This document shows, piece after piece, positions 8,566 to 17,864 of a DNA stretch of 64,000 nt; position 1 is the stretch's first letter, and each line of letters starts with the position of its first letter. This stretch comes from Methylomicrobium sp051061015. Its GTDB lineage: Bacteria > Pseudomonadota > Gammaproteobacteria > Methylococcales > Methylomonadaceae. The stretch spans positions 35,687-99,686 of the forward strand of contig JBPFEG010000026.1 of NCBI GenBank assembly GCA_051061015.1, read 5' to 3'. The notes below the pieces were generated by a model. The model saw only the letters and a program-made list of their open reading frames with translations. It was not told the origin of the DNA and made no database searches. The position numbers and the translations under genes are program-made.

Positions 8566-9968
8566 TGCGAAGTAACCGAGGAGTTTTCGGCATATGCCTC
8601 GTACTTGCCGGCTGTTCGCTGGTGCCCGACTACAAGCGTCCGGTTGATACCGCGCCCGAAGCCTGGAAAAATCGGGCGCCGAAATCGCAAACCACGGAAA
8701 CCCAGATTTCGCCGGAGTGGTGGAAACTGTTCGGCAGCACCGAGCTCGACCGGTTGATGACCGAAGCGCTAACCGCTAACCGTGACCTGACCGCGGCGGT
8801 CCAGCGTATCGATCAATTTCGGGCGCTCGCGAAAATCGCCGGCGCACCGCTGTTGCCTGCGGTCAGCGCCGGCGGGAGTTATACTTACAGTGACGGTTCC
8901 CGATCCAGCAGCAGTTCCCGTTCCAGTAACGGCTTTCGCTCCAGCGGCGGCCGGAGCATCTGGGAAGGCCAGTGGAATATCTCCTACGAAGTCGATTTGT
9001 GGGGCAGGCTGCGGGCCGGCCGCGACAGCGCCCGGGCTCTGGTGGACAATGCCCGTTTCTCGCTCGACGCGTTGCGGCTGACCGTGATGGGCGACGTCGC
9101 ACAATCCTATTTCACGCTGCTCGGGCTCAGGGATCGAAGACTGATCGCGGAGGAGAACCTCAAGAACATCAGCGACGTGCTGGAGATCATTCAAGCGCGT
9201 TTCGAGGCGGGCGCCGCGACCGCGCTGGATGTTGCACAGCAGCAGACCGAACGTGCGAACGCCGCCGCGCAGGTGGCCCGTCTCAGTCAGGATATCGCGC
9301 AGGCCGAGAACGCGCTCGCGGTGCTGCTCGGTCGTCCTCCGCAACAGTTCAACCCGCAGGGAAAAAGCCTGCAATTAATTAAAATCCCTAACGCCGACCC
9401 GGCCCGGCCTGCCGCCTTGTTTGAGGACCGGCCCGATGTCCGGAGCGTCGAAGCCGAACTGATTGCCGCGAATGCGGACATCGGCGTCGCGCGTGCGGCA
9501 TTCTATCCGAAGCTTGAGCTCAACGCAGACAACATTTTTACCGCCGCGATGATGTCGCAGCCGGCCGGCATTGCGGTCGTGGCAGCGGCAACCTTGAGCC
9601 AGCCGATTTTTCAGGGCGGCCGTCTTGAAGGCGAACTCGAACGCACCAAGGCCCGCCGCAACGAACTGGTCGAGATTTACCGGCAAACCCTGCTGACCGC
9701 CTACCGCGAAGTCGAAGACGCGCTTGCGCTCGGCAGCCAGGCCGCGCGCCGCCGCGAGGAATTGCGGCTGTCGGTCGACAGCGCGCGGCAGGCTTACGAG
9801 CTGGGAAAGGAACGCTATCTGGCCGGCGCGACCGATTACCAGACACTGCTGAACGTGCAGCGCAGCCTGTTGATCGCGCAGGAGAGCGAGGTGCTGGCGC
9901 ATGTGGATGTGCTGACCGCCTCGGTATTACTGTACAAGGCGCTCGGTGGAGGCTGGCGGCGTTTGTAG
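8562..9968 (+). CDS. TolC/NodT-family outer membrane efflux lipoprotein
   Basis: The frame is open further upstream, but the likely start is the ATG at 8562 (or 8565), overlapping the macB stop. This gives a 468-residue protein starting with a lipoprotein signal whose lipobox LAGC puts the lipidated Cys at residue 18. The following SLVPDYKRP is typical of NodT-type outer membrane factors. Two repeated TolC-like halves are seen, each with a long helical pair and a strand pair (WNISYEVDLWGRLRAGRDSA and, later, LSQPIFQGGRLEGEL). A Ser/Arg-rich insertion at about residues 108-128 is unusual. It completes the MacAB pump by forming the outer membrane exit duct. Confidence 0.9.
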   Translation: MMRSNRGVFGICLVLAGCSLVPDYKRPVDTAPEAWKNRAPKSQTTETQISPEWWKLFGSTELDRLMTEALTANRDLTAAVQRIDQFRALAKIAGAPLLPAVSAGGSYTYSDGSRSSSSSRSSNGFRSSGGRSIWEGQWNISYEVDLWGRLRAGRDSARALVDNARFSLDALRLTVMGDVAQSYFTLLGLRDRRLIAEENLKNISDVLEIIQARFEAGAATALDVAQQQTERANAAAQVARLSQDIAQAENALAVLLGRPPQQFNPQGKSLQLIKIPNADPARPAALFEDRPDVRSVEAELIAANADIGVARAAFYPKLELNADNIFTAAMMSQPAGIAVVAAATLSQPIFQGGRLEGELERTKARRNELVEIYRQTLLTAYREVEDALALGSQAARRREELRLSVDSARQAYELGKERYLAGATDYQTLLNVQRSLLIAQESEVLAHVDVLTASVLLYKALGGGWRRL

Positions 9969-10006
9969 CTTAACTTACCGGTACATTTCAAGATTTAGCG
10001 CCTGCG

Positions 10007-10084
10007 TGAATAAGCCACCTGTGAAATTGACTTGATCTGATGCATGGCTGGCCGACAAATGGGCATTGGCAGGCGGCTTATTCA
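10007..10084. terminator. Long inverted repeat between convergent genes, possible bidirectional terminator
   Basis: TGAATAAGCCACCTG (10007-10021) pairs with CAGGCGGCTTATTCA (10070-10084) with one mismatch in 15. It lies between the stop codons of the TolC-like gene and the Crp/Fnr gene. The loop is long (48 bases) and there is no clear T run, so a repetitive palindromic element is an alternative. Confidence 0.45.
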
Positions 10085-10093
10085 TCGAATGGT

Positions 10094-10783
10094 TTAATCC
10101 ATCAAATCCAGTTCGTGCCGCAGCGCTTTTGCATTCAGTACTTCAATTGTTTTTCCATGGACCGCAATCAGTCCTTGTCGGCTTAAGCGCTGCAGGATAC
10201 GGGAAAAAGTCTCCGGTCGCACCGACAGCCGGGACGCTAGAATTTGCTTAGGGGTTTCCCACTCCAGACTGTAACGATGAGTGGAGCTGTCGGGCGCCGA
10301 ATGCAGCAGCAATTGAATCACCCGCATGCTGCCATTTTGCAGTGTCAACTGGTCGATATCCTGGATGGCACCGTGTAAACGCCGGCTCATGCTGCCCAGC
10401 ATGCGGAGGCACAGTTCATTGGACTCCTGCAGCATGCCCAGGAATACCGTCATATCGATCCTCCATAACTTACTCTGCACGATGGCTTTGGCGCTAACCG
10501 GATAGGTGGTGGTTTGCAAAAACATCACCGCTTCGGCGAACGTTTGACCGGGCTGGATGATCTCGATCACTTTTTCCTCGCCGGCGGGCGACAGTCGATA
10601 AAGCTGAACCTGCCCGATTCGCAGCAGGTAAAAATAACCCGCCTGATCGCCGGCATGAAACAGATGTTCGTTCTCCTCCAGGCTTAAACCCTGCACGCCC
10701 GACAGTACACGGTCGAGCTGCGCATCATCCAGAATGGCAAAGAGGTAGTGCTGGCGAAAGGCTTCCCGTTTGTCGATCGGCAT
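10094..10783 (-). CDS. Crp/Fnr-family regulator, Dnr-like (probable NO/redox response)
   Basis: This 229-residue regulator has an N-terminal cyclic-nucleotide-binding-type beta-roll (residues about 15-135), a dimerisation helix and a C-terminal helix-turn-helix (KQILASRLSVRPETFSRIL). It lacks the N-terminal cysteine cluster of oxygen-sensing FNR, having only one Cys in the whole protein, so it is closer to Dnr/NnrR-type NO sensors. It is divergent from hcp-hcr, and a perfect FNR/DNR box lies 14 bases upstream of its start and 72 bases upstream of hcp. The simplest reading is that it activates hcp-hcr and regulates itself. Which signal it senses is inferred from context only. Confidence 0.82.
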   Translation of the reverse strand: MPIDKREAFRQHYLFAILDDAQLDRVLSGVQGLSLEENEHLFHAGDQAGYFYLLRIGQVQLYRLSPAGEEKVIEIIQPGQTFAEAVMFLQTTTYPVSAKAIVQSKLWRIDMTVFLGMLQESNELCLRMLGSMSRRLHGAIQDIDQLTLQNGSMRVIQLLLHSAPDSSTHRYSLEWETPKQILASRLSVRPETFSRILQRLSRQGLIAVHGKTIEVLNAKALRHELDLMD

Positions 10784-10796
10784 AAAAAAATCCCGC

Positions 10797-10810
10797 TTGA
10801 TTTAAGTCAA
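10797..10810. promoter_or_regulatory. FNR/DNR-type operator
   Basis: TTGATTTAAGTCAA is a perfect palindrome matching the TTGAT-N4-ATCAA class (TTGAY...RTCAA). It lies in the 99-base space between the divergent regulator and hcp genes. Its position far enough upstream of hcp suits an activator site, while its closeness to the regulator gene suits autoregulation. Confidence 0.85.
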
Positions 10811-10882
10811 GGACACTGTAGCGGTAAGGGCGTACGCTGACAAGCACTTAAAGTCACCCGTACTACCTATAAAGGAGACACT

Positions 10883-12547
10883 ATGTTTTGTTATCAATGC
10901 GAACAAACCACCCGTTCAAGCGCAGGCGACGGTTGCCACGAAGTCAAAGGCGTTTGCGGTAAAGACGAAACGACCGCGGATTTGCAGGATTTGATGATCT
11001 ACGGCTTGCAGGGCGTTGCGCAATATGCCAAACGTCTGCGGCAACTCGGCGAGAATCAAACCAAGGCCGATGAGTTTATGCTGTATTCGTTGTTTACCAC
11101 GCTGACCAATGTCAATTTCAATGCCAGCCGGTTCGTCCAATTTATCAAGGAAACAGCGCAATGGCGGGATCGGCTCAAAGCGGAATACGAAACACTCGCT
11201 CTGCAGCGCGGCGCTGACATGGAAAGTTTTTCCGGCTCTGCACAATGGCAGCCTGCCGGCACCCTGCCGGGACTTCTGATCCAGGCGAAAGAGGCGGCAA
11301 TCAATCTGGAACTCCAGCAACTGGGCGAGGACATCATTGGTTTGCGTGCGATGCTGCTCTACGGCATCAAAGGCGCCGCGGCCTATGCCTATCATGCCTT
11401 GATGCTCGGCTATCGCGACGATGAAATTTACGCCGGCTTTGAAGACGCGCTGGATTATCTGGCGACACATCCCGTCGATCCCGATGAATTGCTGGGCTGG
11501 GCCTTACGCATCGGCCAATTGAACTATAAAGTCATGGAAATACTGGATGCGGCCAATACCGGCACTTTCGGCGCCCAGCAAATCGGCACGGTGAATATTG
11601 CGCCGGTCAAAGGTAAGGCGATTCTGGTCAGCGGGCACGACCTGCATGATCTGGCGCAGCTGCTCGAACAAACCCAGGGCTTGGGCATCAATATCTACAC
11701 GCATGGCGAAATGCTGCCGGCGCATGCCTATCCCAAGCTGAAAGCCTATCCGCACCTGGCCGGTAATTACGGGACGGCCTGGCAAAACCAGCATCACGAA
11801 TTCGCCCAGTTTCCAGGTCCCATTTTGATGACCTCCAATTGTCTGGTGGAGCCCGCCAATGCCTATCGGCACCGGATTTTCACCGCCGGCCCGGTCGGCT
11901 GGCCGGGTGTAAGGCATATCGCCAACCGCGACTTTTCGCCGCTGATCGAAGCGGCGCTGGCCCTGCCGGGCTATACCGAAGATGCGCCGGAGCAGTTGAT
12001 TACGGTCGGCTTCGGCCGCGATACCGTGATGAGCGTGGCGGACAAGGTGATCGATGCGGTGAAAACCGGCGCGATTCAGCACTTCTTTCTGATCGGCGGC
12101 TGCGACGGCGCGGCCCCTGGCCGCAATTATTTTACCGAAGTGGCCGAACAGGCCCCCGACGAAACGGTAATTCTGACTTTGGGCTGCGGCAAATACCGCT
12201 TCAATACGCACGACTTCGGCAATATCGGCGGAATTCCGCGCCTGCTTGACATGGGACAGTGCAACGATGCGTACTCGGCGATTCAAGTTGCCTCGGCGCT
12301 GGCGAAAGCTTTCGACTGCGGCGTGAACGATTTGCCGTTGTCGCTAATGATTTCCTGGTTCGAACAGAAAGCCGTGGCGGTGCTTTTGACCTTGCTGTCG
12401 CTCGGCATACGCGGCATTCGGCTGGGGCCGACGCTGCCGGCCTTTTTAACTCCGGCATTACTGGCCAGACTTGGCGAGGCGTTCGATTTGAAAGCGACCG
12501 GAACCGCCGCCGAAGATATCCGCGATGCGATGAAAACCGCAGCCTGA
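10883..12547 (+). CDS. hcp: Hydroxylamine reductase (hybrid-cluster protein)
   Basis: Hcp carries a hybrid iron-sulfur-oxygen cluster and acts as a high-affinity NO reductase, with a reported hydroxylamine reductase activity. The N-terminal cysteines at residues 3, 6, 18 and 25 (C-x2-C-x11-C-x6-C) give the wide spacing of the enterobacterial type. Hybrid-cluster ligands can be recognised in the LVSGHDLHDL region, in TSNCLVEP, in LIGGCDGA and in LTLGCGKYRFN. The length of 554 residues is normal. An AAAGGAG ribosome site precedes the ATG. It is the first gene of an operon with its reductase and is probably induced through the upstream FNR/DNR box. Confidence 0.96.
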   Translation: MFCYQCEQTTRSSAGDGCHEVKGVCGKDETTADLQDLMIYGLQGVAQYAKRLRQLGENQTKADEFMLYSLFTTLTNVNFNASRFVQFIKETAQWRDRLKAEYETLALQRGADMESFSGSAQWQPAGTLPGLLIQAKEAAINLELQQLGEDIIGLRAMLLYGIKGAAAYAYHALMLGYRDDEIYAGFEDALDYLATHPVDPDELLGWALRIGQLNYKVMEILDAANTGTFGAQQIGTVNIAPVKGKAILVSGHDLHDLAQLLEQTQGLGINIYTHGEMLPAHAYPKLKAYPHLAGNYGTAWQNQHHEFAQFPGPILMTSNCLVEPANAYRHRIFTAGPVGWPGVRHIANRDFSPLIEAALALPGYTEDAPEQLITVGFGRDTVMSVADKVIDAVKTGAIQHFFLIGGCDGAAPGRNYFTEVAEQAPDETVILTLGCGKYRFNTHDFGNIGGIPRLLDMGQCNDAYSAIQVASALAKAFDCGVNDLPLSLMISWFEQKAVAVLLTLLSLGIRGIRLGPTLPAFLTPALLARLGEAFDLKATGTAAEDIRDAMKTAA

Positions 12548-12571
12548 TCAACCGGCTAAAAAGGAGCGATT

Positions 12572-13597
12572 ATGTCCGACCATCAAATTAAACTGACCAC
12601 CCGTGACGGGCATGAATTGGTGTTTACCTGTGCAGAGGGCGACGATGTGATTAGCGCCGGCGAAGAGGCGTCGATCCTCTTGCCCTCACTTTGCAGGGAT
12701 GGGGGCTGCGGCGCCTGTCTGGGGCACTGCACCGAAGGCGAATACGCGCTGGGCAGTCATAATACCAGCGTATTATCCGAAGAAGCCGCTTCGCGGCGCG
12801 ACGTGCTGCTGTGCAGAACGTACCCGCGAAGCGACCTGCATATTAAGGCCTCCTACGATCATGCCCACATCCAGTTTGGTCAACAGAGAGCGCGTCAGGC
12901 CGTTATTACCGGATTGGATGCGGTTGCGGAGAGGACGGTGCGGCTTAAATTAAGCTGGCAGGACGAGCATGCAAACAACGCGGTCGAGTTCGAACCGGGG
13001 CAATGCATGGAACTGGAAATTCCTGATACCGATATTCGCCGCGCCTATTCGCTGACCAACACCAGCAACTGGCGCGGCGAGATGGAGTTTCTGATTCGTC
13101 TGCAGCCGGAGGGCCGGTTTTCCACGTATCTGAGCCAGCAGGCGCAAGTCGGCCAGGTACTCAACGTGTACGGGCCCAAAGGCGCGTTCGGGTTGCAGGC
13201 CGACAGCCTTAATCCGGCTATTTTTATTGCCGGAGGTACCGGCCTGGCGCCGTTCCTATCGATTCTGCGCCAGTTGGCCGAATGGGGCGAAGACCGAAAC
13301 ATTCATTTACTGTTCGGGGTCAACCGGGAAAGCGAGTTGTTCAATCTGGATGAATTGCAGCGTGTACAGCAACAATTGCCCGGCTTTACGATGACGCCGT
13401 GCGTTTGGCTACCGGAGTCCGGCTGGTCCGGTTTTAGAGGAACGCCGGCCGATGCGTTACAGCATTATCTGCAGGATCATCCGGGTGGGTATGATATTTA
13501 TTTATGCGGGCCCCCGGTACTGGTGACGGCGGCCACGCAGATCGCAATCGACCAAGGCGTCGACGCGCAACGAATTTTTTCCGAAAAGTTTGGTTGA
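12572..13597 (+). CDS. hcr: Hcp reductase with N-terminal ferredoxin domain (Hcr-like)
   Basis: The 341-residue protein passes electrons from NAD(P)H to Hcp. Residues 1 to about 95 form a plant-type [2Fe-2S] ferredoxin domain with the C-x4-C-x2-C pattern in LCRDGGCGACLG and the fourth Cys in LLCRTYP. An FAD domain (RAYSLTNTS) and an NAD domain (GGTGLAPFLSIL, LCGPP) follow. In E. coli Hcr the ferredoxin domain is at the C-terminus. Here it is N-terminal, as in MmoC of soluble methane monooxygenase and related oxygenase reductases. An AAAGGAG ribosome site lies just before the ATG, 24 bases after hcp. Assignment as Hcr rests on the operon. Confidence 0.85.
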   Translation: MSDHQIKLTTRDGHELVFTCAEGDDVISAGEEASILLPSLCRDGGCGACLGHCTEGEYALGSHNTSVLSEEAASRRDVLLCRTYPRSDLHIKASYDHAHIQFGQQRARQAVITGLDAVAERTVRLKLSWQDEHANNAVEFEPGQCMELEIPDTDIRRAYSLTNTSNWRGEMEFLIRLQPEGRFSTYLSQQAQVGQVLNVYGPKGAFGLQADSLNPAIFIAGGTGLAPFLSILRQLAEWGEDRNIHLLFGVNRESELFNLDELQRVQQQLPGFTMTPCVWLPESGWSGFRGTPADALQHYLQDHPGGYDIYLCGPPVLVTAATQIAIDQGVDAQRIFSEKFG

Positions 13598-13915
13598 CCC
13601 GGTCATTTCTCTAAGCATCGTCAAGTATTAAGGAGCCTGAGAAACCTCACCCGTTGGCTGTAGCCGATAGTGCCAACTGGGAAAATGAACGAGGGAGAGA
13701 GAATAACAGCGCGATCCCAAACAGATTCAATGGATTATTTTTATTTTTTTTCTGTTCCCATTTTGAGGTAAAAAGTGTAAAACGGTGCCTAAAGCGACTC
13801 AGCTTTAGCTCGAAAGCCGGTGAAAATTACGGACGGTAGAGTGTATGAGGACCTTTAAAATCGATTAAGCTCCTCTTGTTGAATTTCCTTAAGTGCTTTC
13901 CTTGTAAGAAGACAG
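13598..13915. other. Non-coding gap
   Basis: The 318 bases between the hcr stop and the importer operon hold no credible gene. One 61-codon open frame is low-complexity and lacks a ribosome site. No strong terminator or promoter was recognised, although a promoter for the importer operon is expected here. Confidence 0.4.
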
Positions 13916-15091
13916 ATGCCCAAGACGACCTTCCTTGTCCTGTTCCTGACAGTGATGATCACCCTCCTGTTGGCCGGTTGCGGCGAACCTAATACCAAAC
14001 AGGACACCGTCAAAGTAGGGCTGATCGTTGAATTGACCGGCGATATGCCCGCGGTCGGCGCTTCTTCCAAAAATGCCGCCGAGCTGGCGGTCGGCGAGAT
14101 CAATGCTGCCGGAGGCATCGCTATCAGCGGTAAAACTTATCCGGTCGAGCTGGTAATCGAGGACAACGCTTCCAGGCCGGACCAATCCGTAGCCGCCACT
14201 AACAAGCTGATCAGCCAGGACAATGTGATCGCGATCATCGGTCCGAATGCCAGTCTGGGCGCGATTCCCGCCGCAGAGATCGCCGAATCCAACCAGACGC
14301 TGTTGATCACGCCCTGGTCCACCAATCCCAAAACGACTCTGGACTCGAGCAGCGGCAAACCGAAGACGTATGTGTTCCGCGCCTGTTATACCGACCCGTT
14401 CGAAGGCAAGGTACTAGCCCGGTTTGCCACCGAAAAGCTAAGAGCAAAAAAAGCTGCCGTGTTTTACGATGTGGCTTCCGAGGCGCCCAAGAGTCAGGCC
14501 GATCTGTTCCGTCAAACCTTTACGGAATTGGGCGGTCAGATCGTGGCTTTTGAAACTTACACGACCGGTGACCGCGACTTCTCCGCGCAACTGACCAAGA
14601 TCAAGAGCGCCGGCCCCGATATTGTATTTCTGCCCGCCTATTACAATGATGTCGGCCTGATTGCCCAGCAAGCGCGTCGCGCCGGTATCAAACAACCGTT
14701 GGTCGGTTCCGACGCCTGGAGCAGTCCGGAGCTGATCAAACTGGCGGGCGGGGCGGTGGAAGGCGATTATTTCGCAAACCATTACGCGACCGATATCGCG
14801 ACGCCGACCGCGAAAAAATTCATCGATATCTATGCGGGTAAGTACGGCAGCACGCCGGACGATGTCGCCGCACTGACCTATGATGCGATGGGATTGTTGT
14901 TTACGGCGCTGAAAAAATCACCCGTGCTCGACCGCAATAGGGTCCAAGAGGCGATGGCCACGGTTACCGATTATGAAGGCGTGACCGGTGTAATTAAGTT
15001 TGCCCCCGGGTCCGGCGACCCGGTCAAAAGCGCGGTGATCATGCAGGTGAAAGGCGACAAGTTTGTCTGGGTAATGAACGCGGCGCCATGA
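13916..15091 (+). CDS. Branched-chain amino acid/amide ABC importer, substrate-binding lipoprotein
   Basis: This is a 391-residue Leu/Ile/Val-binding protein-family receptor. It begins with a lipoprotein signal and lipobox LLAGC (Cys22), so it should be anchored to the membrane. The type I periplasmic-binding fold is recognised from VKVGLIVELTGDMPAVG, AAELAVGEINAAGGI, and the AIIGPNASLGAIPAAEIAE loop. It is the first gene of a five-gene importer operon and is followed by both permeases and both ATPases. The family takes branched-chain amino acids, amides, urea or aromatic acids; the ligand is not evident here. Confidence 0.9.
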   Translation: MPKTTFLVLFLTVMITLLLAGCGEPNTKQDTVKVGLIVELTGDMPAVGASSKNAAELAVGEINAAGGIAISGKTYPVELVIEDNASRPDQSVAATNKLISQDNVIAIIGPNASLGAIPAAEIAESNQTLLITPWSTNPKTTLDSSSGKPKTYVFRACYTDPFEGKVLARFATEKLRAKKAAVFYDVASEAPKSQADLFRQTFTELGGQIVAFETYTTGDRDFSAQLTKIKSAGPDIVFLPAYYNDVGLIAQQARRAGIKQPLVGSDAWSSPELIKLAGGAVEGDYFANHYATDIATPTAKKFIDIYAGKYGSTPDDVAALTYDAMGLLFTALKKSPVLDRNRVQEAMATVTDYEGVTGVIKFAPGSGDPVKSAVIMQVKGDKFVWVMNAAP

Positions 15092-15128
15092 GGCACAGAG
15101 TCAGTCAAGCGCCGAAAGGGGCCGGGCT

Positions 15129-16016
15129 TTGAGCGAAGCTCTGGTTTACTGGCTGCAACAGGCTTTAAACGCCCTGCAGTTAGGCGGAATTTACGCGTTG
15201 ATCGCGTTGGGTTACACGATGGTTTACGGTATCCTGACCATGATCAACTTCGCGCACGGCGACGTGTTCATGATCGGCGGGTTTTTCTGTTTTCTCTTAT
15301 CTACCCAACTCGGCCTGAGTTTTGCGCCGACCTTGCTGCTGACCATGCTGGGAACCGCGCTGTTGGGTGTGATCATCGAGCGGCTCGCTTATAAACCCCT
15401 GCGTCAGGCTCCGCGTGTCTCCGCGATCATCACCGCTCTGGGTGTCGGGCTGTTTCTGGAGAACTTTACCCTGGCGCTGTCGCCCTATCCGAAGCACATC
15501 CCGATGTTATTGGGGAATGTGACCTGGAATCTGTACGGTCTTTCGATCTCGTCGATACAACTGGTCATCATCAGCCTGTCGTTGATATTGATCGGATTGC
15601 TTGACTATATCGTGCATCGCACCCCGATCGGCATGGCGATGCGCGCGATTTCGTGGGACAAGACCTATGTGCCGCTGATGGGCATCCCGGTCGATTGGGT
15701 CGTCTCGATCACCTTCGCGATCGGCGCCGGGCTTGCCGGGGCGGCAGGCTCGATGTACGCGCTGGCCTATCCGGTGATCGATCCGTACATGGGGATACTG
15801 GTCGGCTGGAAGGCGTTTATCTGCGCGGTAGTGGGCGGCATCGGCAACATACGCGGCGCGATGGTGGGGGCATTCATTCTCGGCAGCGTGGAGATCATGG
15901 TGGTGGCCTTTTTGCCGTCGACCTACCGGGATTTCGTCGCGTTCACGCTGCTGATGCTGTTGATCATCGTCCGGCCCTACGGAATTTTGGGCAAGCCGCG
16001 AGTCCAGAAAGTATGA
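15129..16016 (+). CDS. livH: Branched-chain amino acid-type ABC importer permease (LivH)
   Basis: The start is a TTG at 15129, preceded by an AAAGGGG ribosome site and 37 bases after the receptor gene. The 295-residue protein is a LivH-type permease with about eight membrane helices. The family motifs GGIYALIALGYTMVYGI near the N-terminus and FICAVVGGIGNIRGAMVGAF near the C-terminus (coupling to the ATPases) are visible. It overlaps livM by 4 bases. Confidence 0.92.
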   Translation: MSEALVYWLQQALNALQLGGIYALIALGYTMVYGILTMINFAHGDVFMIGGFFCFLLSTQLGLSFAPTLLLTMLGTALLGVIIERLAYKPLRQAPRVSAIITALGVGLFLENFTLALSPYPKHIPMLLGNVTWNLYGLSISSIQLVIISLSLILIGLLDYIVHRTPIGMAMRAISWDKTYVPLMGIPVDWVVSITFAIGAGLAGAAGSMYALAYPVIDPYMGILVGWKAFICAVVGGIGNIRGAMVGAFILGSVEIMVVAFLPSTYRDFVAFTLLMLLIIVRPYGILGKPRVQKV

Positions 16017-17116
16017 TCGCCAAGTTGAGCATACATTGGAATAGGCTGCTGGAGCAGCGCTGGCTCGTCCCCGTTTTGCTCGCGGTCGGCTTCGTCCTGG
16101 CTTTCCTGATTCCGGAATACCATCTGCTCAGCGTTTACGTGCAGTTGATCCTGATGTACGTCGGTATCAATATCATCCTCGCCGTTAGCCTGAATCTGGT
16201 GAATGGCTACATGGGCGAGTTTTCCCTGGCGCATGCCGGTTTCATGGCGGTAGGGGCCTATACCTCGGTCATATTGACGATGAAGGTACTCCCCGTGGCC
16301 GAATTTTCGCTGCTGTTTCCCTGTGCGGTGCTGGTCGGCGGGCTGGCGGCAGCATTGATGGGCTTGATCGTGGCAATTCCTTCTTTCAGGGTGCGAGGCG
16401 ACTATCTGGCCATCATTACCCTGGCGTTCCTGATGATCGTCAAATCCGGGATCGAAAATATCGACTTCATCGGCGGCCCGCGCGGTATTTCCGGCATCAT
16501 GCGTCTGACGACCTTGCCTTGGGTGTTCTTCTGGGTCGTCGCGCTGGTTTGGCTAGTCCGAAATTTTGTCTATTCCAACTACGGGCGCGGCGTGCTGTCG
16601 ATCCGCGAGGACGAAATCGCGAGCGATCTGATGAGCGTGAACACCCGGCAAGTGAAATTTTTCGCCTTCATGCTGTCGTCGTTCTGCGCGGGCATCGCCG
16701 GCGCGTTGTTCGCACATCTGCTGCAATTCATCAGTCCCCGTATTTTCGATATTGCCAAGTCCACCGAAATTCTCATCATGGTCTATCTGGGCGGCATTGC
16801 TTCAATCGGGGGCTCCATCCTCGGCGCGACGCTTTTCACCGTTCTGCTGGAGTTGCTGCGGCCGTCGACAATGGCGTCGCTGTTATCCTGGCTGCCTGCC
16901 GCGGTATTCAATCCCCTGAACGAGCACTTGATCAGTCATCTGGGCGTCTGGCGGATGGTGATCATGCCCTTGGCGCTGATTCTGGTGATGCTTTACTGGC
17001 CGCGAGGCATTATGGGGCTGCGGGAGTTCCGGGGCTTTGTGCCCGGGCGGGACAGAGAGGCCCATCGTCACACACTTTATGAAGAGGGTGCGCATGGCGA
17101 TTCTGACCGCGGCTAG
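16013..17116 (+). CDS. livM: Branched-chain amino acid-type ABC importer permease (LivM)
   Basis: The frame extends upstream inside livH, but the true start is the ATG at 16013 overlapping the livH stop, giving 367 residues. It is a LivM-type permease with roughly ten hydrophobic segments. The LVNGYMGEFSLAHAGFMAVG motif and the C-terminal YLGGIASIGGSILGA coupling loop are characteristic. It pairs with LivH to form the membrane channel. Its 3' end overlaps livG by 23 bases. Confidence 0.92.
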   Translation: MIAKLSIHWNRLLEQRWLVPVLLAVGFVLAFLIPEYHLLSVYVQLILMYVGINIILAVSLNLVNGYMGEFSLAHAGFMAVGAYTSVILTMKVLPVAEFSLLFPCAVLVGGLAAALMGLIVAIPSFRVRGDYLAIITLAFLMIVKSGIENIDFIGGPRGISGIMRLTTLPWVFFWVVALVWLVRNFVYSNYGRGVLSIREDEIASDLMSVNTRQVKFFAFMLSSFCAGIAGALFAHLLQFISPRIFDIAKSTEILIMVYLGGIASIGGSILGATLFTVLLELLRPSTMASLLSWLPAAVFNPLNEHLISHLGVWRMVIMPLALILVMLYWPRGIMGLREFRGFVPGRDREAHRHTLYEEGAHGDSDRG

Positions 17117-17864
17117 GGTAGGGCATCAGTTCGGCGGGCTGCGCGCGGTCGAGGATTTCAACCTGGAACTCTACGAGGGCGATCTGGTCGGCGTGATCGG
17201 GCCGAACGGCGCAGGCAAAACGACCGTGTTCAATCTGATTACCGGCGTGTACCGGGCCAGTGTGGGCAGTATCAAATTTAAAGGGACCGAACTGGTGGGC
17301 AAGACGCCGAACCAGATCGCCGCGCTGCACATCGGGCGCACTTTCCAGAATATACGGTTATTCGGCGATTTGTCGGTCCTGGATAATGTGCGGATCGCGC
17401 ATTATTCGCAGGTGAATTACACGCCCTGGGAGGCCTTGCTGCACCTTGGGCGTTTCCAGGGCGAAGAGCGGCGCGTGATCGAGCATTCGCGCGAGCTGCT
17501 GGCGATCTTCAAGCTGGAGCATCTGGCCGGAGAAAAAGCCAGGAATCTGCCCTACGGGCTGCAGCGCCGGCTTGAAATCGCCCGGGCGCTGGCGATTTCC
17601 CCTGCACTGCTCTTGCTGGACGAGCCGGCCGCCGGGATGAATCCCAGGGAAATCGATCAATTGATGGATTTGATCCTGTGGATTCGCAGCGATTTTAAGC
17701 TGACGATTCTGCTGATCGAGCATCAGATGAAGCTGGTGATGGGCATCTGCGAGCGGATCAAGGTGCTCGATTTTGGCGTGACGTTGGCCGAAGGGCCGCC
17801 GAAATTGATCCAGAATCATCCGAAGGTTCTGGAAGCTTACTTGGGCGAGCTCCCGCGCGGATGA
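17094..17864 (+). CDS. livG: Branched-chain amino acid-type ABC importer ATPase (LivG)
   Basis: The most likely start is ATG 17094, with GAGGGT just upstream; ATG 17079 in the same frame is possible. The 256-residue ATPase has Walker A GPNGAGKTT, a long LivG-type insertion after the Q-loop (FQNIRLFGDLSVLDNV), Walker B LLLLDEPAAGMN and H-loop LIEHQM. The signature is LPYGLQRRLEIAR, where the usual Ser is replaced, as is common in LivG (LPYG-Q). It energises the LivHM channel together with LivF and overlaps livF by 4 bases. Confidence 0.93.
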   Translation: MAILTAARVGHQFGGLRAVEDFNLELYEGDLVGVIGPNGAGKTTVFNLITGVYRASVGSIKFKGTELVGKTPNQIAALHIGRTFQNIRLFGDLSVLDNVRIAHYSQVNYTPWEALLHLGRFQGEERRVIEHSRELLAIFKLEHLAGEKARNLPYGLQRRLEIARALAISPALLLLDEPAAGMNPREIDQLMDLILWIRSDFKLTILLIEHQMKLVMGICERIKVLDFGVTLAEGPPKLIQNHPKVLEAYLGELPRG

